A stretch of 58,137 nucleotides of DNA from Nocardia asteroides (GTDB lineage: Bacteria > Actinomycetota > Actinomycetes > Mycobacteriales > Mycobacteriaceae). The notes beneath the pieces are model-generated. The model was not told where the DNA came from. It searched no databases and saw only the letters and a program-made list of their open reading frames with translations. The position numbers and the translations under genes were made by a program. The stretch covers positions 1-58,137 of the forward strand of contig CP082845.1 in assembly GCA_019930625.1 (NCBI GenBank), in the 5' to 3' direction. Positions 6,953 through 15,334 of this stretch are shown in pieces. Each line of letters opens with the position of its first letter. Position 1 is the stretch's first letter.

Positions 6953-8517
6953 GCCACCGACCTTTCGATGTCCTCGCCGGTGATCGCTTCGACCAGGGCG
7001 CAGCCGATGACTTCGGATGCGGCGGGGGTGACGGCGTTGCCGTAGCCGCGGGCCTGGGTGCGCTTGTCGCCCAACGCCTTGAAAGTGGCCGGGAACGCCA
7101 TCCCGGCCCGGATCTCGACCGGTTCGAGCATCCGGAACGTGCACTGTTCGAGCAGCTGTTCGCGGTCGGCGCCCAGCAGCCCGAACCGGTCGCGGGTGGT
7201 CAGGGTGCCCATCGGCTCGCCGACCGGGTGCGCGCGGCCGGTGCGGTAGTAAGGCACCAGCAGATGCCGCACGTCGTCCGGCGGCTGCACCAGGCCGTGG
7301 TGAAACCCGGACGCGGCGAAGGTCGCAAGCGGTTCGGTGACCGCCCGCGCGGACTTCTTCGACCCGCCGCCGCGCAGCTCGGCGATGAACGGCGGGATCG
7401 CCACCGCCAGCTCGCGGCGGCAGGTCTGCGTCGGCAACGGCTGCCCCGCGGTGTTGGCGGTCAGGGCGGCGCGGCCGCTGGTCTGCACCACCAGCGGCGG
7501 CACCACCACCGCGTCGGTTTCGCGGGTGGTGCGCGCGGGCATCGGCGCATTCAGGCTGGTCGCCTCGGTGCGCCAGGTCCCGCCGGCCGGGGTGAGCATC
7601 GGTGCGCCCGCGAACTTCTCCAGCCCGATCCGGATCCGCTCCAGGGTGTTGTCCGCGAGGGGTTCGTCGCGGTCGGCGATCTTCGCCCCGGGCGGCAGTG
7701 TCCAGTCGATCGCGACCGCCGCCGGTGTCGTGATCGGCTCCACGAGCGCGAACCCGCACGCTTTCGACGGGCACCGGTAGACGTACTGGCCGGACCGTAT
7801 GCCGTAGCGGCCCATGTCGACGCCGGGGCGTTTCCACACCTGCAATGCGTCCACCACGCGATCACAGCTGGAGCACCAGGCTTTCGGCCGCAGCCACTTG
7901 TCCCAATCCGGCTGGCGACCGAGGGCTTTCCACCAGTAGGCGAGATACAGCCGGTCGCGCGACTGCGGGACCGGCAGGCACCGCCGTGGCAGCACGTGCG
8001 CGGAGTTCAGCGCGATGAGGCGCGTTTCGTAGCCGATCTCCTCGATCTCCCCGACCCAGCGGCGCCAGTCGTCCCAGCGGCGGCACTGGATGACGTTCTC
8101 CATCGCCCCGGCCAACACCGGTTTGCCGCGGGCGGCCATCGCCCGCAGATAGCGTGGGATCTGCTCCACCAGCGCCCGCGACCGCGCCGCCGCCGGGTCC
8201 TCCACCACGCCGAGTTCCTCGTCGAACATGCTGTATTGGTTGGACTGGTCGAAATAGCGTTTGACGCCCGCGGCGTCGGTCCAGGCCGGGCACGCCGGGC
8301 TCGCCCAGAACAACTCCGTCGAGGGCAGATCCTCCAGCACGATGTCCTTCACATCCCCCGGCGGAAGATGCTCCGCGCCGGGGAAGTTCAGCTCGTGCAC
8401 CGCCACCGCGACCGGGTTGTGGTTGGCGGCCAGGCGCAGCTCGATCCCGGGAACCTGCTCCCAGCCCAGCGAATCCCCACCCCAGCCCGCGAAATACACC
8501 GTCGACTGCAACGACAT
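6949..8517 (-). CDS. C5-cytosine DNA methyltransferase
   Basis: This is a 522-aa enzyme starting at ATG 8517, preceded by AAGGGGA. SAM-binding motif I is YFAGWGGDSLG. ENV (residues 140-142), QSRDR (185-189) and the C-terminal GNAVTPAASEVIG are all present. The catalytic loop reads SPACPAW with Cys76, so the usual Pro-Cys-Gln is Ala-Cys-Pro. The long target-recognition part includes a CSSC...CPSKAC zinc-like knuckle (about residues 219-265) and several phrases of the PTxTxR type found in phage enzymes. It is the first gene of the four-gene cassette and likely methylates a cytosine in plasmid or host DNA. Confidence 0.88.
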   Translation of the reverse strand: MSLQSTVYFAGWGGDSLGWEQVPGIELRLAANHNPVAVAVHELNFPGAEHLPPGDVKDIVLEDLPSTELFWASPACPAWTDAAGVKRYFDQSNQYSMFDEELGVVEDPAAARSRALVEQIPRYLRAMAARGKPVLAGAMENVIQCRRWDDWRRWVGEIEEIGYETRLIALNSAHVLPRRCLPVPQSRDRLYLAYWWKALGRQPDWDKWLRPKAWCSSCDRVVDALQVWKRPGVDMGRYGIRSGQYVYRCPSKACGFALVEPITTPAAVAIDWTLPPGAKIADRDEPLADNTLERIRIGLEKFAGAPMLTPAGGTWRTEATSLNAPMPARTTRETDAVVVPPLVVQTSGRAALTANTAGQPLPTQTCRRELAVAIPPFIAELRGGGSKKSARAVTEPLATFAASGFHHGLVQPPDDVRHLLVPYYRTGRAHPVGEPMGTLTTRDRFGLLGADREQLLEQCTFRMLEPVEIRAGMAFPATFKALGDKRTQARGYGNAVTPAASEVIGCALVEAITGEDIERSVA

Positions 8518-8583
8518 ACCAATCCCCTTATGTGAATAAAGTAGGCCAACTAAATTCACAGTGAGGGATAGCCTGTTGGATGT

Positions 8584-8607
8584 CAACTATGTTGGCTAAC
8601 AAAGTTG
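8584..8607. promoter_or_regulatory. operator-like palindrome between methyltransferase and HTH genes
   Basis: The arms CAACTATGTT and AACAAAGTTG flank GGCT and are inverted repeats with one mismatch. Related pieces (GGCCAACTA near 8544, GTTGGA near 8576) lie closer to the methyltransferase start. The site ends 15 bases before the HTH gene and sits in the shared promoter region, so autoregulation by the small HTH protein is likely. Confidence 0.5.
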
Positions 8608-8622
8608 TGGCATGCTGGCCCC

Positions 8623-8823
8623 ATGACCGAAGGGACTGATCATGGGGCCGCGATCCGCGCCGCCCGTGCGGCCTTTGACGAGGCTCGCGCCAAGCTGTTC
8701 GCCGCGATCCGCGCCGCCCTCGATGACGGCGTGGGGCCGAACGCGATCGCCCGTGAAAGTCAGTTCAGCCGCGAGTACATCGCCCGGATACGGGACGGCA
8801 AGGGGCCGAAGCACGCCCAGTAG
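8623..8823 (+). CDS. small helix-turn-helix protein
   Basis: This 66-aa protein has an N-terminal amphipathic helix (IRAARAAFDEARAKLFAAIRAALDDG) and a C-terminal helix-turn-helix, VGPNAIARESQFSREYIARIRDG. The ATG at 8623 is preferred to one at 8611. The gene is divergent from the methyltransferase cassette and the palindrome at 8584-8607 lies at its promoter. It is likely the local repressor or activator of both genes. Proteins of this short type are common in actinobacterial plasmids and phages. Confidence 0.7.
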   Translation: MTEGTDHGAAIRAARAAFDEARAKLFAAIRAALDDGVGPNAIARESQFSREYIARIRDGKGPKHAQ

Positions 8824-8924
8824 GCGAGGCCGCTATATGGCTCGGGATTCCTACTGCATCACGACGAAGCGGTCCGCCGCCGCGGTGCGGGCCATTCGAG
8901 CGGCGCCGTGGTTTGAGCTGGCGG

Positions 8925-9176
8925 CTACAGGAGCACGATCAGCGCGAAGATGACCACGGCTGGCGGCACCAGCCAGATCCACCGCATGTCCAGAGGTTTG
9001 ACGTACGGCAGCTGCGGAGCGTTGCGGATCTCGCTCGGCGTCGGCGGGAGGGGCGGCTCGGGTCGCCGGTACGGGCACATCGGGGTCGCGTGGACCGCCG
9101 CGTAGCACCGCGGGTTGTTGCAGGGATAGCCCAGGTCGTAGCGGAACTGGTCGAAGCGGTCCATGCAGCCCATCAT
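8925..9176 (-). CDS. tail-anchored membrane protein
   Basis: This is an 83-aa protein. The N-terminal half carries four cysteines (GYPCNNPRCYA...MCPY plus Cys near the start) in a pattern that could bind a metal. A proline-rich linker (RRPEPPLPPTPSE) leads to one C-terminal membrane segment, WIWLVPPAVVIFALIVLL, which ends the protein. It would sit in the membrane with a cytoplasmic head. Three adjacent Met codons make the exact start uncertain. The function is unknown. It lies on the outer side of the Tn7-like left end. Confidence 0.5.
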   Translation of the reverse strand: MMGCMDRFDQFRYDLGYPCNNPRCYAAVHATPMCPYRRPEPPLPPTPSEIRNAPQLPYVKPLDMRWIWLVPPAVVIFALIVLL

Positions 9177-9402
9177 CACCCGCGGCACCGACGTCTGCCG
9201 AGAAGAGTCCGGGGCCGGAACCGGACACGTCGCGCAGCGCCCGCCAGTGGCGGACACCGTCTCGGTGTGGTGTGAGCGTCGCGGTGAGGATCCAGAGCTG
9301 CCGGTAACTCACACAACCGGTGCCTCCATCCAAACTCCACATCCCCACAACCCACATCCGGATTCCGTACCCAAACCCACTCCGAACAGCGCACTTCCAC
9401 CC

Positions 9403-9504
9403 TGTCCGGTTCGGGGAAACCTTGCGGGTCGCCACCTTCCTGACCTGCGGGCCGCAGGGTGGCTCTCACCGCTTCCTAGCCGGTTGTTCGACTCTAGGTT
9501 GCGG
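9403..9504. repeat. left end of the Tn7-like transposon: two transposase-binding repeats
   Basis: Repeat L1 is GTTCGGGGAAACCTTGCGG at 9409-9427, six bases inside the terminus. Repeat L2 is GTTCGACTCTAGGTTGCGG at 9486-9504. L2 matches the outermost right-end repeat at 16 of 19 positions. The repeats are direct at this end. Confidence 0.85.
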
Positions 9505-9570
9505 ATTATGCGATCGGTATGGCATCTCAGCGCCGTGCGGATCAGCAGTGCGCCCAGGGGGAAGAACCGC

Positions 9571-10014
9571 CTAGCTGGCTGCCTCGACCTCCTTGCGCGC
9601 CGCGTGGCGGAACTTCGGCCATGAGTTCTGGAGGTGCTGCCATGCAGGTTGTCCGTTGGAACCACCGTTCCAGTAGACGTGGTGCAATTGTCCGGCTATC
9701 TCAGCCAGCGGTTCCTGGAGTTCGTCGGAGCCTATAAGCGCAAGCTTGTTGTGCAGGAACCACATTCGGTGGGTCAGTTCGGCTGGCCGGGCAGGATCGC
9801 CGCTGTCGACAGCCGCCTCGATCTTCTGATAGATGTCGAAGAACTCTTCGACCGCAGCCCTCTTCTCCGCCCGCAGGGTGGCTGCGTATGCTCGGATTTC
9901 GCGCTGCTCAGCGGCCCGATTGGATTGTTTCTGGACCTCCCATGTCGCGAATGCGCCGATGCCGGTCCCGAGGAGCGTGCCGACGATGCCCAGTATGCCG
10001 AGGAGTAGTTCCAT
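9571..10014 (-). CDS. cargo membrane protein with coiled-coil tail
   Basis: This 147-aa protein starts at ATG 10014 (MELLLG). Residues 2-25 form one membrane segment (LLLGILGIVGTLLGTGIGAFATWEV), followed by a charged helical stretch with QKQSNRAAEQREIRAYAATLRAEKR split over two helices. The C-terminal domain has MWFLHNKLALIGSDELQEPLAEIAGQLHHVYW. It resembles small membrane-anchored proteins found as cargo in many bacteria, of unknown function. It is the only gene in the element not needed for transposition, so a host-protection or fitness role is plausible but unproven. Confidence 0.65.
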   Translation of the reverse strand: MELLLGILGIVGTLLGTGIGAFATWEVQKQSNRAAEQREIRAYAATLRAEKRAAVEEFFDIYQKIEAAVDSGDPARPAELTHRMWFLHNKLALIGSDELQEPLAEIAGQLHHVYWNGGSNGQPAWQHLQNSWPKFRHAARKEVEAAS

Positions 10015-10127
10015 GGTTGTATTTTCACCTCGAGGCAACTGGAGGGCACCCGGACTCAGAGAACGGCGGGATCAATTCGCCTGCATCGCCGTCTATTCCG
10101 ACCGTGTGGTCTGAAGAGCCTGACTGG

Positions 10128-11426
10128 CTATCGGTTTCGGAATTTTCGTAGCTGTCGCGGGCGGGGTGTGAAGTAGGGGCGTTCGCTGGCTGACCAGGGT
10201 CGTGGTGGAGGGTCTTGTCGTGGTTGCGGGGGTGGCCAGGGTGCTGGTTCGGTGGCGTCGGTGAGGTAGTCCTGCGGTGCGGGTTGGGGGCGGTGGTAGG
10301 CGAGACGTGCTGTTATGGGCTGGGTTTCGCGGGCGGTGTGTTCTTGACGGGTGAGGCTGACGGTGGCGGTGGCTCTGATCGCGGTCTCGAACAGGGTGTT
10401 GGGTTCGGCCCATTGGCGGGTGATGACGGGGGCGAGGCTGCGGTGGTGGAGCATGGCGTCGCCGCCGCAGCGGTGTTGGGCGAACCAGGCGGCGCTGGTG
10501 AGTTGGGCGTCCTCGTTGCGGGCCTGGGGTTTCCGGTAGCTGGGTCCGCCGTAGGTGCGTTGGCTGCGGTAGTCGTGGATGGGGCGGCTCGGTGGCCGCC
10601 AGCAGTCCTGGTCGATCCAGTGCGCGATCGCGTCGCGGGCGATCTTCGGCTGGTAGTCGGGTCGCCCGAGTCGCCGCCCGATCTCGGTGGTGAAGCGTTG
10701 TTGCATGTCCGGGTCGCCTGCTGCCAGGCGCCGCCAGCGCAGTGTGCCGAGGATTTCGGCGAGGTCGACCGCTTCGGGGTAGGTCGCGGCGAACAACTTC
10801 GACGGGGTGAAGGTGCCCAGTTCGCTGCCTGCCGGGATGAGCTGCTGTGCCCGCTTGTCCCAGTGGTGTCGTGCGTCGCCGCGGGGTGGTGGTTCTCGTT
10901 CGCTCCAGCGGTGGGCGCAGATGAGGAATCCGGTGAGGACCGCGTCGAAGGTCGCGGCCGGTCCGAGGCGACGCAGCAGTCGCAGGTGGGATCGTTGGGC
11001 GGCAACGACTTCCGGCAGCCGACCGAGGTCGGGCTGCTGGAACCCGGTCAGGTCGGGTGGGCCGATCCAGATGCGGTGGCGTAGGCAGAGCATGTGGTGG
11101 TGGCCCAGCAGTTGCAGGGGCGGGCCGGGGTGGGTGGCGGCGCAGCGGTGGCAGCCGTGCTGGGGTTCGTGGCGCAGGGCGAGCCAGTCGGGTTCGGGGT
11201 CGTGGAGTTCGATGATCGCGCGGGCCAGGCGGTGGCGTGGTTGGTCGACGACGGCGGCGTAGCGGTCGGGGTCGAGTCGCCGGGTGCTGGTGCCGTCGCG
11301 GGCTCGGCTGACCTGGGTCCAGAGTTCGGGCAACGGCATCTGGTGCAGGGTCGCGAGCCGGGTGAGGTAGGAGACGGCGATCTCGTTGGTGGCGGGCCGG
11401 ATTCGGATCGGCAGCCGTGAGCCCAT
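10128..11426 (-). CDS. tniQ: TniQ/TnsD-family target-selection protein
   Basis: This is a 432-aa TniQ-family protein. The N-terminus LPIRIRPATNEIAVSYLTRLA matches the family opening. A zinc motif Cys92-x2-Cys95...Cys114-x2-His117 follows, and the C-terminal part is Arg/Trp/Pro-rich. Its ATG overlaps the tniB stop by one base (TGATG). TniQ/TnsD proteins bind the target or an adaptor and recruit the AAA+ regulator. This is a long TniQ with its own C-terminal region, so it may bind DNA directly. The insertion site upstream of traA has no obvious attachment gene. Confidence 0.88.
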   Translation of the reverse strand: MGSRLPIRIRPATNEIAVSYLTRLATLHQMPLPELWTQVSRARDGTSTRRLDPDRYAAVVDQPRHRLARAIIELHDPEPDWLALRHEPQHGCHRCAATHPGPPLQLLGHHHMLCLRHRIWIGPPDLTGFQQPDLGRLPEVVAAQRSHLRLLRRLGPAATFDAVLTGFLICAHRWSEREPPPRGDARHHWDKRAQQLIPAGSELGTFTPSKLFAATYPEAVDLAEILGTLRWRRLAAGDPDMQQRFTTEIGRRLGRPDYQPKIARDAIAHWIDQDCWRPPSRPIHDYRSQRTYGGPSYRKPQARNEDAQLTSAAWFAQHRCGGDAMLHHRSLAPVITRQWAEPNTLFETAIRATATVSLTRQEHTARETQPITARLAYHRPQPAPQDYLTDATEPAPWPPPQPRQDPPPRPWSASERPYFTPRPRQLRKFRNR

Positions 11427-12496
11427 CAGGCGCTCGCCTCGCCGCGACCGGACTTCGGGCGGCGTCGGGGTGGTTCGCTGCGGGTGGCGGCGTAGTCGAC
11501 GGGGATCTCGTCGAGCAGGTCCCGGGTGATCTTCTCGCTGCCGTCGTCGATGGCGAGGATGGCCGCGCCGCGGATCAGTTGGGACAGGGTGCCGATCATG
11601 CCGCCGGTGCGTTGGTAGAGGTATTCGGCCAGCCCGACCAGGGTGCCGGGTTTGTGCCGGTCCAACTCCAGCATGTTCTCGAGGGAGGCGACCAGGGCGC
11701 GCCAGGTGTCGCGTTGGTCGCTGGTGCCGTAGGCGAAGGCGGTCGAGGCGATGAGGGTGAACCGTCCGGCGATCTGGCGTCCGCGGACCCCGGCGAACAA
11801 GCCTTGGGCTTCGACCTCGATCCCGGCGTAGGCGAAGGTCGCGGGCAGGCGTTCGGCGAAGTACTTGAGCTGGTCGGAGACCTCGGCTCCCGATCGGGTG
11901 GCCAGGTTCAGGTTGTGGATCTCATCGACCAGCACCAGCTCGACGTTGGTGCGGGCGGCGGTGGCGCAGACGGCGTTGACGATGTCGGGCATGTTCGCGC
12001 GGCTGCCGAACTCCAGCCCGAAGAACCGCGCGAACTCGACCGCCAGCATCCGAGCGGTCGCCGCCGGTGGGACGGTGACATAGACGACCGGGATCCGGTT
12101 GTGCCCGGCCGGGCCGAGATGGCGTTTGCGGGTCGCGCGTTCGTGGGTCCGGCCGAGCTGGGTCAGGGCGGTGGTCTTGCCGGTGCCCGAGGCTCCCGAC
12201 AGGATCAACCCGCGCCGCGCGGAGACCTGACCGCGGTTGAGCTGGATCAGCATCCGGCCGGTGCGCAGCACTTGCCGGATGGTCGGGGTGTTCACCAGCG
12301 GCAGTTGCCCGTGGTAGTCACGGCGCAGTTCGGCGATCGCGGCCTTGTGCCGCGGCGAGAGGGGCGTGGCCGCAGCCGGCTCCGAGGGTGTCGGGGGTTC
12401 GGGGTCGAACTCGACGAATCGTCGCCAGCCTTCCTTGGTCGTCAACGGTTCATCGGCGGGCAGAGCGTCGATGTCCTGGCCGTTCCGGCTGCTCAT
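11426..12496 (-). CDS. tniB: TniB/TnsC-family AAA+ transposition regulator
   Basis: This 356-aa ATPase carries Walker A GASGTGKTT (residues 101-109) and Walker B VELVLVDEIH (185-194), and the TniB-type HNLN that follows. ATG 12496 overlaps the tniA stop (ATGA) and is preferred over ATG 12502. TniB/TnsC proteins form ATP-dependent filaments on target DNA and connect the target selector to the transposase. The gene lies between tniA and tniQ in a tightly coupled operon, the canonical order for this group. Confidence 0.92.
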   Translation of the reverse strand: MSSRNGQDIDALPADEPLTTKEGWRRFVEFDPEPPTPSEPAAATPLSPRHKAAIAELRRDYHGQLPLVNTPTIRQVLRTGRMLIQLNRGQVSARRGLILSGASGTGKTTALTQLGRTHERATRKRHLGPAGHNRIPVVYVTVPPAATARMLAVEFARFFGLEFGSRANMPDIVNAVCATAARTNVELVLVDEIHNLNLATRSGAEVSDQLKYFAERLPATFAYAGIEVEAQGLFAGVRGRQIAGRFTLIASTAFAYGTSDQRDTWRALVASLENMLELDRHKPGTLVGLAEYLYQRTGGMIGTLSQLIRGAAILAIDDGSEKITRDLLDEIPVDYAATRSEPPRRRPKSGRGEASA

Positions 12497-14514
12497 ATCC
12501 ATCTTTCTGCTTCGGCGTCGGCGTCGAAGACCCCGAACGCGACGACATCGGCGACGGTTTCGGATCGCCGGACCGGGTCCGTGCCCGGTGGTTCGGCGGT
12601 GTCGGGGATCGGCCGTGAGGCTCGATCCGTGGTCGCGGCCCGGGTGCGGGCGGCGATTCTGCGGCTGGCGGTGTCGGGGCCGTGTTCGGCGCGGGTCAGC
12701 AATGCGTCCAGGGCGAGGGCGATTTCGGTTTCGGTGACCTCGCGCCCGGATTCGGCGACCAACCGGCGGGCGTGGCGCCAGGTGAAGTCCGCGAACGGTG
12801 CGGCGACCATCGGCAGATGCGTCCAGGGCGCGGTGATCCAGCCGCCGTCGAGGTGGTTGCGGACGAACACCCGCGACAGGTCGTAAGGGTCGTAGTGGAT
12901 CTCCCACAACCCTCGCTTGCTCGTGAGCCCGGACGGTTGACGCCGGTAGTGGCCGAGTTCGGGGCAGTCGTAGATCCTGTTGTCGACGCGGATGCCGTAG
13001 TCGTTGATCTGGCGCCACTTCACCGGCAGCAGCTCCAGATAGTCCTGCCCCGACAACGTCAGCGGCAGATAGCCCGCCGCCGCGACCAGCGCCGCGTACT
13101 TCTCGTTCGGCGTCAGCTTCCGCCGCGGCGCGCCGGGATCGCGCAACGCGTCATGGCCGCGGTGCTGCCAGCCGACGATCACCCACTCGTCGAACAGGTC
13201 CTGCAACTCTCCGATGGTCCAGGCCGCTTCGACTCCCCGCCCGCGCAGGGTCGGGTTCGCTCCCTTGAACCCCGCGACGTGTTGGGCGAACAAGGTTTTG
13301 ATCGCCGAGAACGTCGCCTCGACCACGGCCTTGTCGGTCGGGGTGTCCTTGCGGGCGGGCTGGACCGAGATCCCCAGCCGATCACAGGCCCGGTCGAAGA
13401 CCTCCGAGACGAACACCCGGCCGTGATCGATCACCACCTGATCCGGGACGATCACCGGCCGCGCCGCCGCCTCCCGCATCCGTGCGTCGACCGCCAGCAG
13501 CCGGTCGTGCGGCAGCACCGACGCCGACATCCGCAAGGCCGACGCCCAGCCCGGCCGCATCGGCTCGGGGACGGTCATCCTCGCCAGCAGCAGCGAGGCG
13601 TCGACCGCTTTCGTCCCGACCGGGCGCAGCACCGCCGCGCAGATGCTGCGGGTCGCGACGTCGACCGCGATCGTCAGATCGGCGCGGACCGGGACACCGT
13701 CCTCGGCCAGCACCATCACATCGATCGGTGTCGAGTCGATCTGGACCTGCTCGCCAGGGCGCATCGCGAAGGTCGGGGTGAACATTGCCTGCGGCCGGTT
13801 GGCGAGCTGGCGGCGGGTGACCGCCGAACCGAAACTGTGCCGCCCGACCGACAACCGATCGATGAGCGCATAGAACGCGGTCTTGCCCGGCAACGCCACC
13901 ACGCCCGGACCGTGGAGTTCCTCCACTCGCTTGCCCACCCGGCGCATCAACCGCGACCGCGTCCCCGTCGACTGCCCGGTCTCGGCATCCAGAACCTCCC
14001 GGATCACCTCCACCAACCGAGGATCCGCGCGACCGGCGATGTCGAAAGTCCGGGTCACCCGCTGATCGACCAGCCCCCACAACCCCTGCGCGGCGAACCG
14101 GGCTCGTTTGCCCTCGATCGTGCGGTAGCCGACGCCCAACTCCGCAGCCTTCGCCCGCTGCCGCTGCGCCAGCGATGTCACCGCCGGGTCGTAACCATCC
14201 CGCGGCGCCTGGGCGTCGGGCCGCAGTCCGGTCTCGACCTCCATCAGATGCTCTCGCCACCACTGCGCGGCGGCGAGCGCCTCCGCGGGCAACGCGTCGA
14301 GCAGACCGTGCGGCTCCACCGCCGCCACCGGCTCGCCGCCGATCACCTGGAAGTCCGACGCGCCCATCAGATAGCTGGCGAGCAGCACTTGCTCGCTGCC
14401 CGCATCCGAGCGCAGCCGCACCGACGTGCCCGACAGGCCGACCACCACGTGCTCGTCACCGTCGAACACCACCCGGTCCCCCACCCGCACCACAGCACGA
14501 CCAGATCCGCTCAC
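12493..14514 (-). CDS. tniA: TniA/TnsB-type DDE transposase
   Basis: This 673-aa transposase starts at the GTG that overlaps the stop of the tnsA-like gene (GTGA). Helix-turn-helix domains lie at about residues 95-240. The RNase H-like catalytic core has Asp260 (QIDSTPIDV), Asp363 (VIDHGRVF) and Glu399 (VVEATFSAIK), the DDE triad. A Mu-transposase-type C-terminal barrel (about 500-580, LELLPVKWRQINDYGIRVDN) follows. It cuts the 3' ends and joins them to the target. It should bind the 19-bp end repeats. Confidence 0.93.
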   Translation of the reverse strand: MSGSGRAVVRVGDRVVFDGDEHVVVGLSGTSVRLRSDAGSEQVLLASYLMGASDFQVIGGEPVAAVEPHGLLDALPAEALAAAQWWREHLMEVETGLRPDAQAPRDGYDPAVTSLAQRQRAKAAELGVGYRTIEGKRARFAAQGLWGLVDQRVTRTFDIAGRADPRLVEVIREVLDAETGQSTGTRSRLMRRVGKRVEELHGPGVVALPGKTAFYALIDRLSVGRHSFGSAVTRRQLANRPQAMFTPTFAMRPGEQVQIDSTPIDVMVLAEDGVPVRADLTIAVDVATRSICAAVLRPVGTKAVDASLLLARMTVPEPMRPGWASALRMSASVLPHDRLLAVDARMREAAARPVIVPDQVVIDHGRVFVSEVFDRACDRLGISVQPARKDTPTDKAVVEATFSAIKTLFAQHVAGFKGANPTLRGRGVEAAWTIGELQDLFDEWVIVGWQHRGHDALRDPGAPRRKLTPNEKYAALVAAAGYLPLTLSGQDYLELLPVKWRQINDYGIRVDNRIYDCPELGHYRRQPSGLTSKRGLWEIHYDPYDLSRVFVRNHLDGGWITAPWTHLPMVAAPFADFTWRHARRLVAESGREVTETEIALALDALLTRAEHGPDTASRRIAARTRAATTDRASRPIPDTAEPPGTDPVRRSETVADVVAFGVFDADAEAERWI

Positions 14515-15317
14515 CGCGCCGCCGAGCATCCGACCGGACCCGCCACGACGACTTCGGAGACCGGCGACAACGGTATCGACAGATCGGCGACCAGCCGCCC
14601 GCACCACAGCAGATGAAACAGCACCGGCAGCACCGCGATCGGATCCCCGGCCGACTCCGCGACCGCCGACAATTCCGCGCCGCCGCCGGACGCCGCCTCG
14701 ACCGCCTCAGCCACCTCCGGGCGATAGTGACGCGGGTGTCGATATCCCGACAACCAGCGAACGTTCGCCATCCTCACCGGATCCGGTGCGCCCGCCACCT
14801 CATACCCCCACCCCACCTCAGCACACGCCCTCCGCGTCGCCGCGAACGCGTCCGCGTCTCGCGGTTGGATCCGATCCAGCGGGCGGCAATCGAGCACCAG
14901 CCCGGAGCCGTCGGCCAACCGAGCGAAGTAATCCGGCGCGTGCGAGCGCCGCTTGCCCTCCGCCGTCTCCCAGAACAACCAGAAGGGTTGCGCCGCGACA
15001 CCGACCACCTCCGGGTCGAAGTCCAACAGCATCAGCCGATCGCGTTCCAGCCACGACTCGTACCCGACATGACAGCCCGTGGTCGAGGTCCACCACCGAC
15101 CCACCAGATTGCGTTGCCCCTTGTACGAGGGAAACCCGCGCACCGGCAGACACGCTTCGAACGGCACACCCCACACCGCCGCCAGCGCCGCACGCTGCTC
15201 ACCGGAATCGACCTCGACGTAGCCGATCTCGAACTCCCCGCCCTCCGACGGACGCGCTGCGCCTCCGCGGGCGGGACTCACACTCCGCACAGGCTCGCAG
15301 TCTGCCCGTGCGGCCAC
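14511..15317 (-). CDS. tnsA: TnsA-like heteromeric transposase endonuclease subunit
   Basis: This protein of up to 268 aa has a TnsA-like endonuclease core. Glu87 lies in YESWLERDRLMLLDFDP, Asp129 in HAPDYFARL, and a strand VLDCRPLDRI follows where TnsA carries its third catalytic position. It would nick the 5' ends so that the element leaves by cut-and-paste rather than forming cointegrates. The start is uncertain: GTG 15317 is the longest, and an in-frame GTG near 15281 is possible. It is the first gene of the operon and reads inward from the right end. Confidence 0.8.
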   Translation of the reverse strand: MAARADCEPVRSVSPARGGAARPSEGGEFEIGYVEVDSGEQRAALAAVWGVPFEACLPVRGFPSYKGQRNLVGRWWTSTTGCHVGYESWLERDRLMLLDFDPEVVGVAAQPFWLFWETAEGKRRSHAPDYFARLADGSGLVLDCRPLDRIQPRDADAFAATRRACAEVGWGYEVAGAPDPVRMANVRWLSGYRHPRHYRPEVAEAVEAASGGGAELSAVAESAGDPIAVLPVLFHLLWCGRLVADLSIPLSPVSEVVVAGPVGCSAAR

Positions 15318-15334
15318 CCTTACGCCCCCGAAAC

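Noticed and set aside
10215..11084. Long plus-strand frames opposite tniQ, tniB and tniA (10215-14616)
   Set aside because: Antisense shadows of well-supported transposition genes; composition is repetitive and no motif is found.
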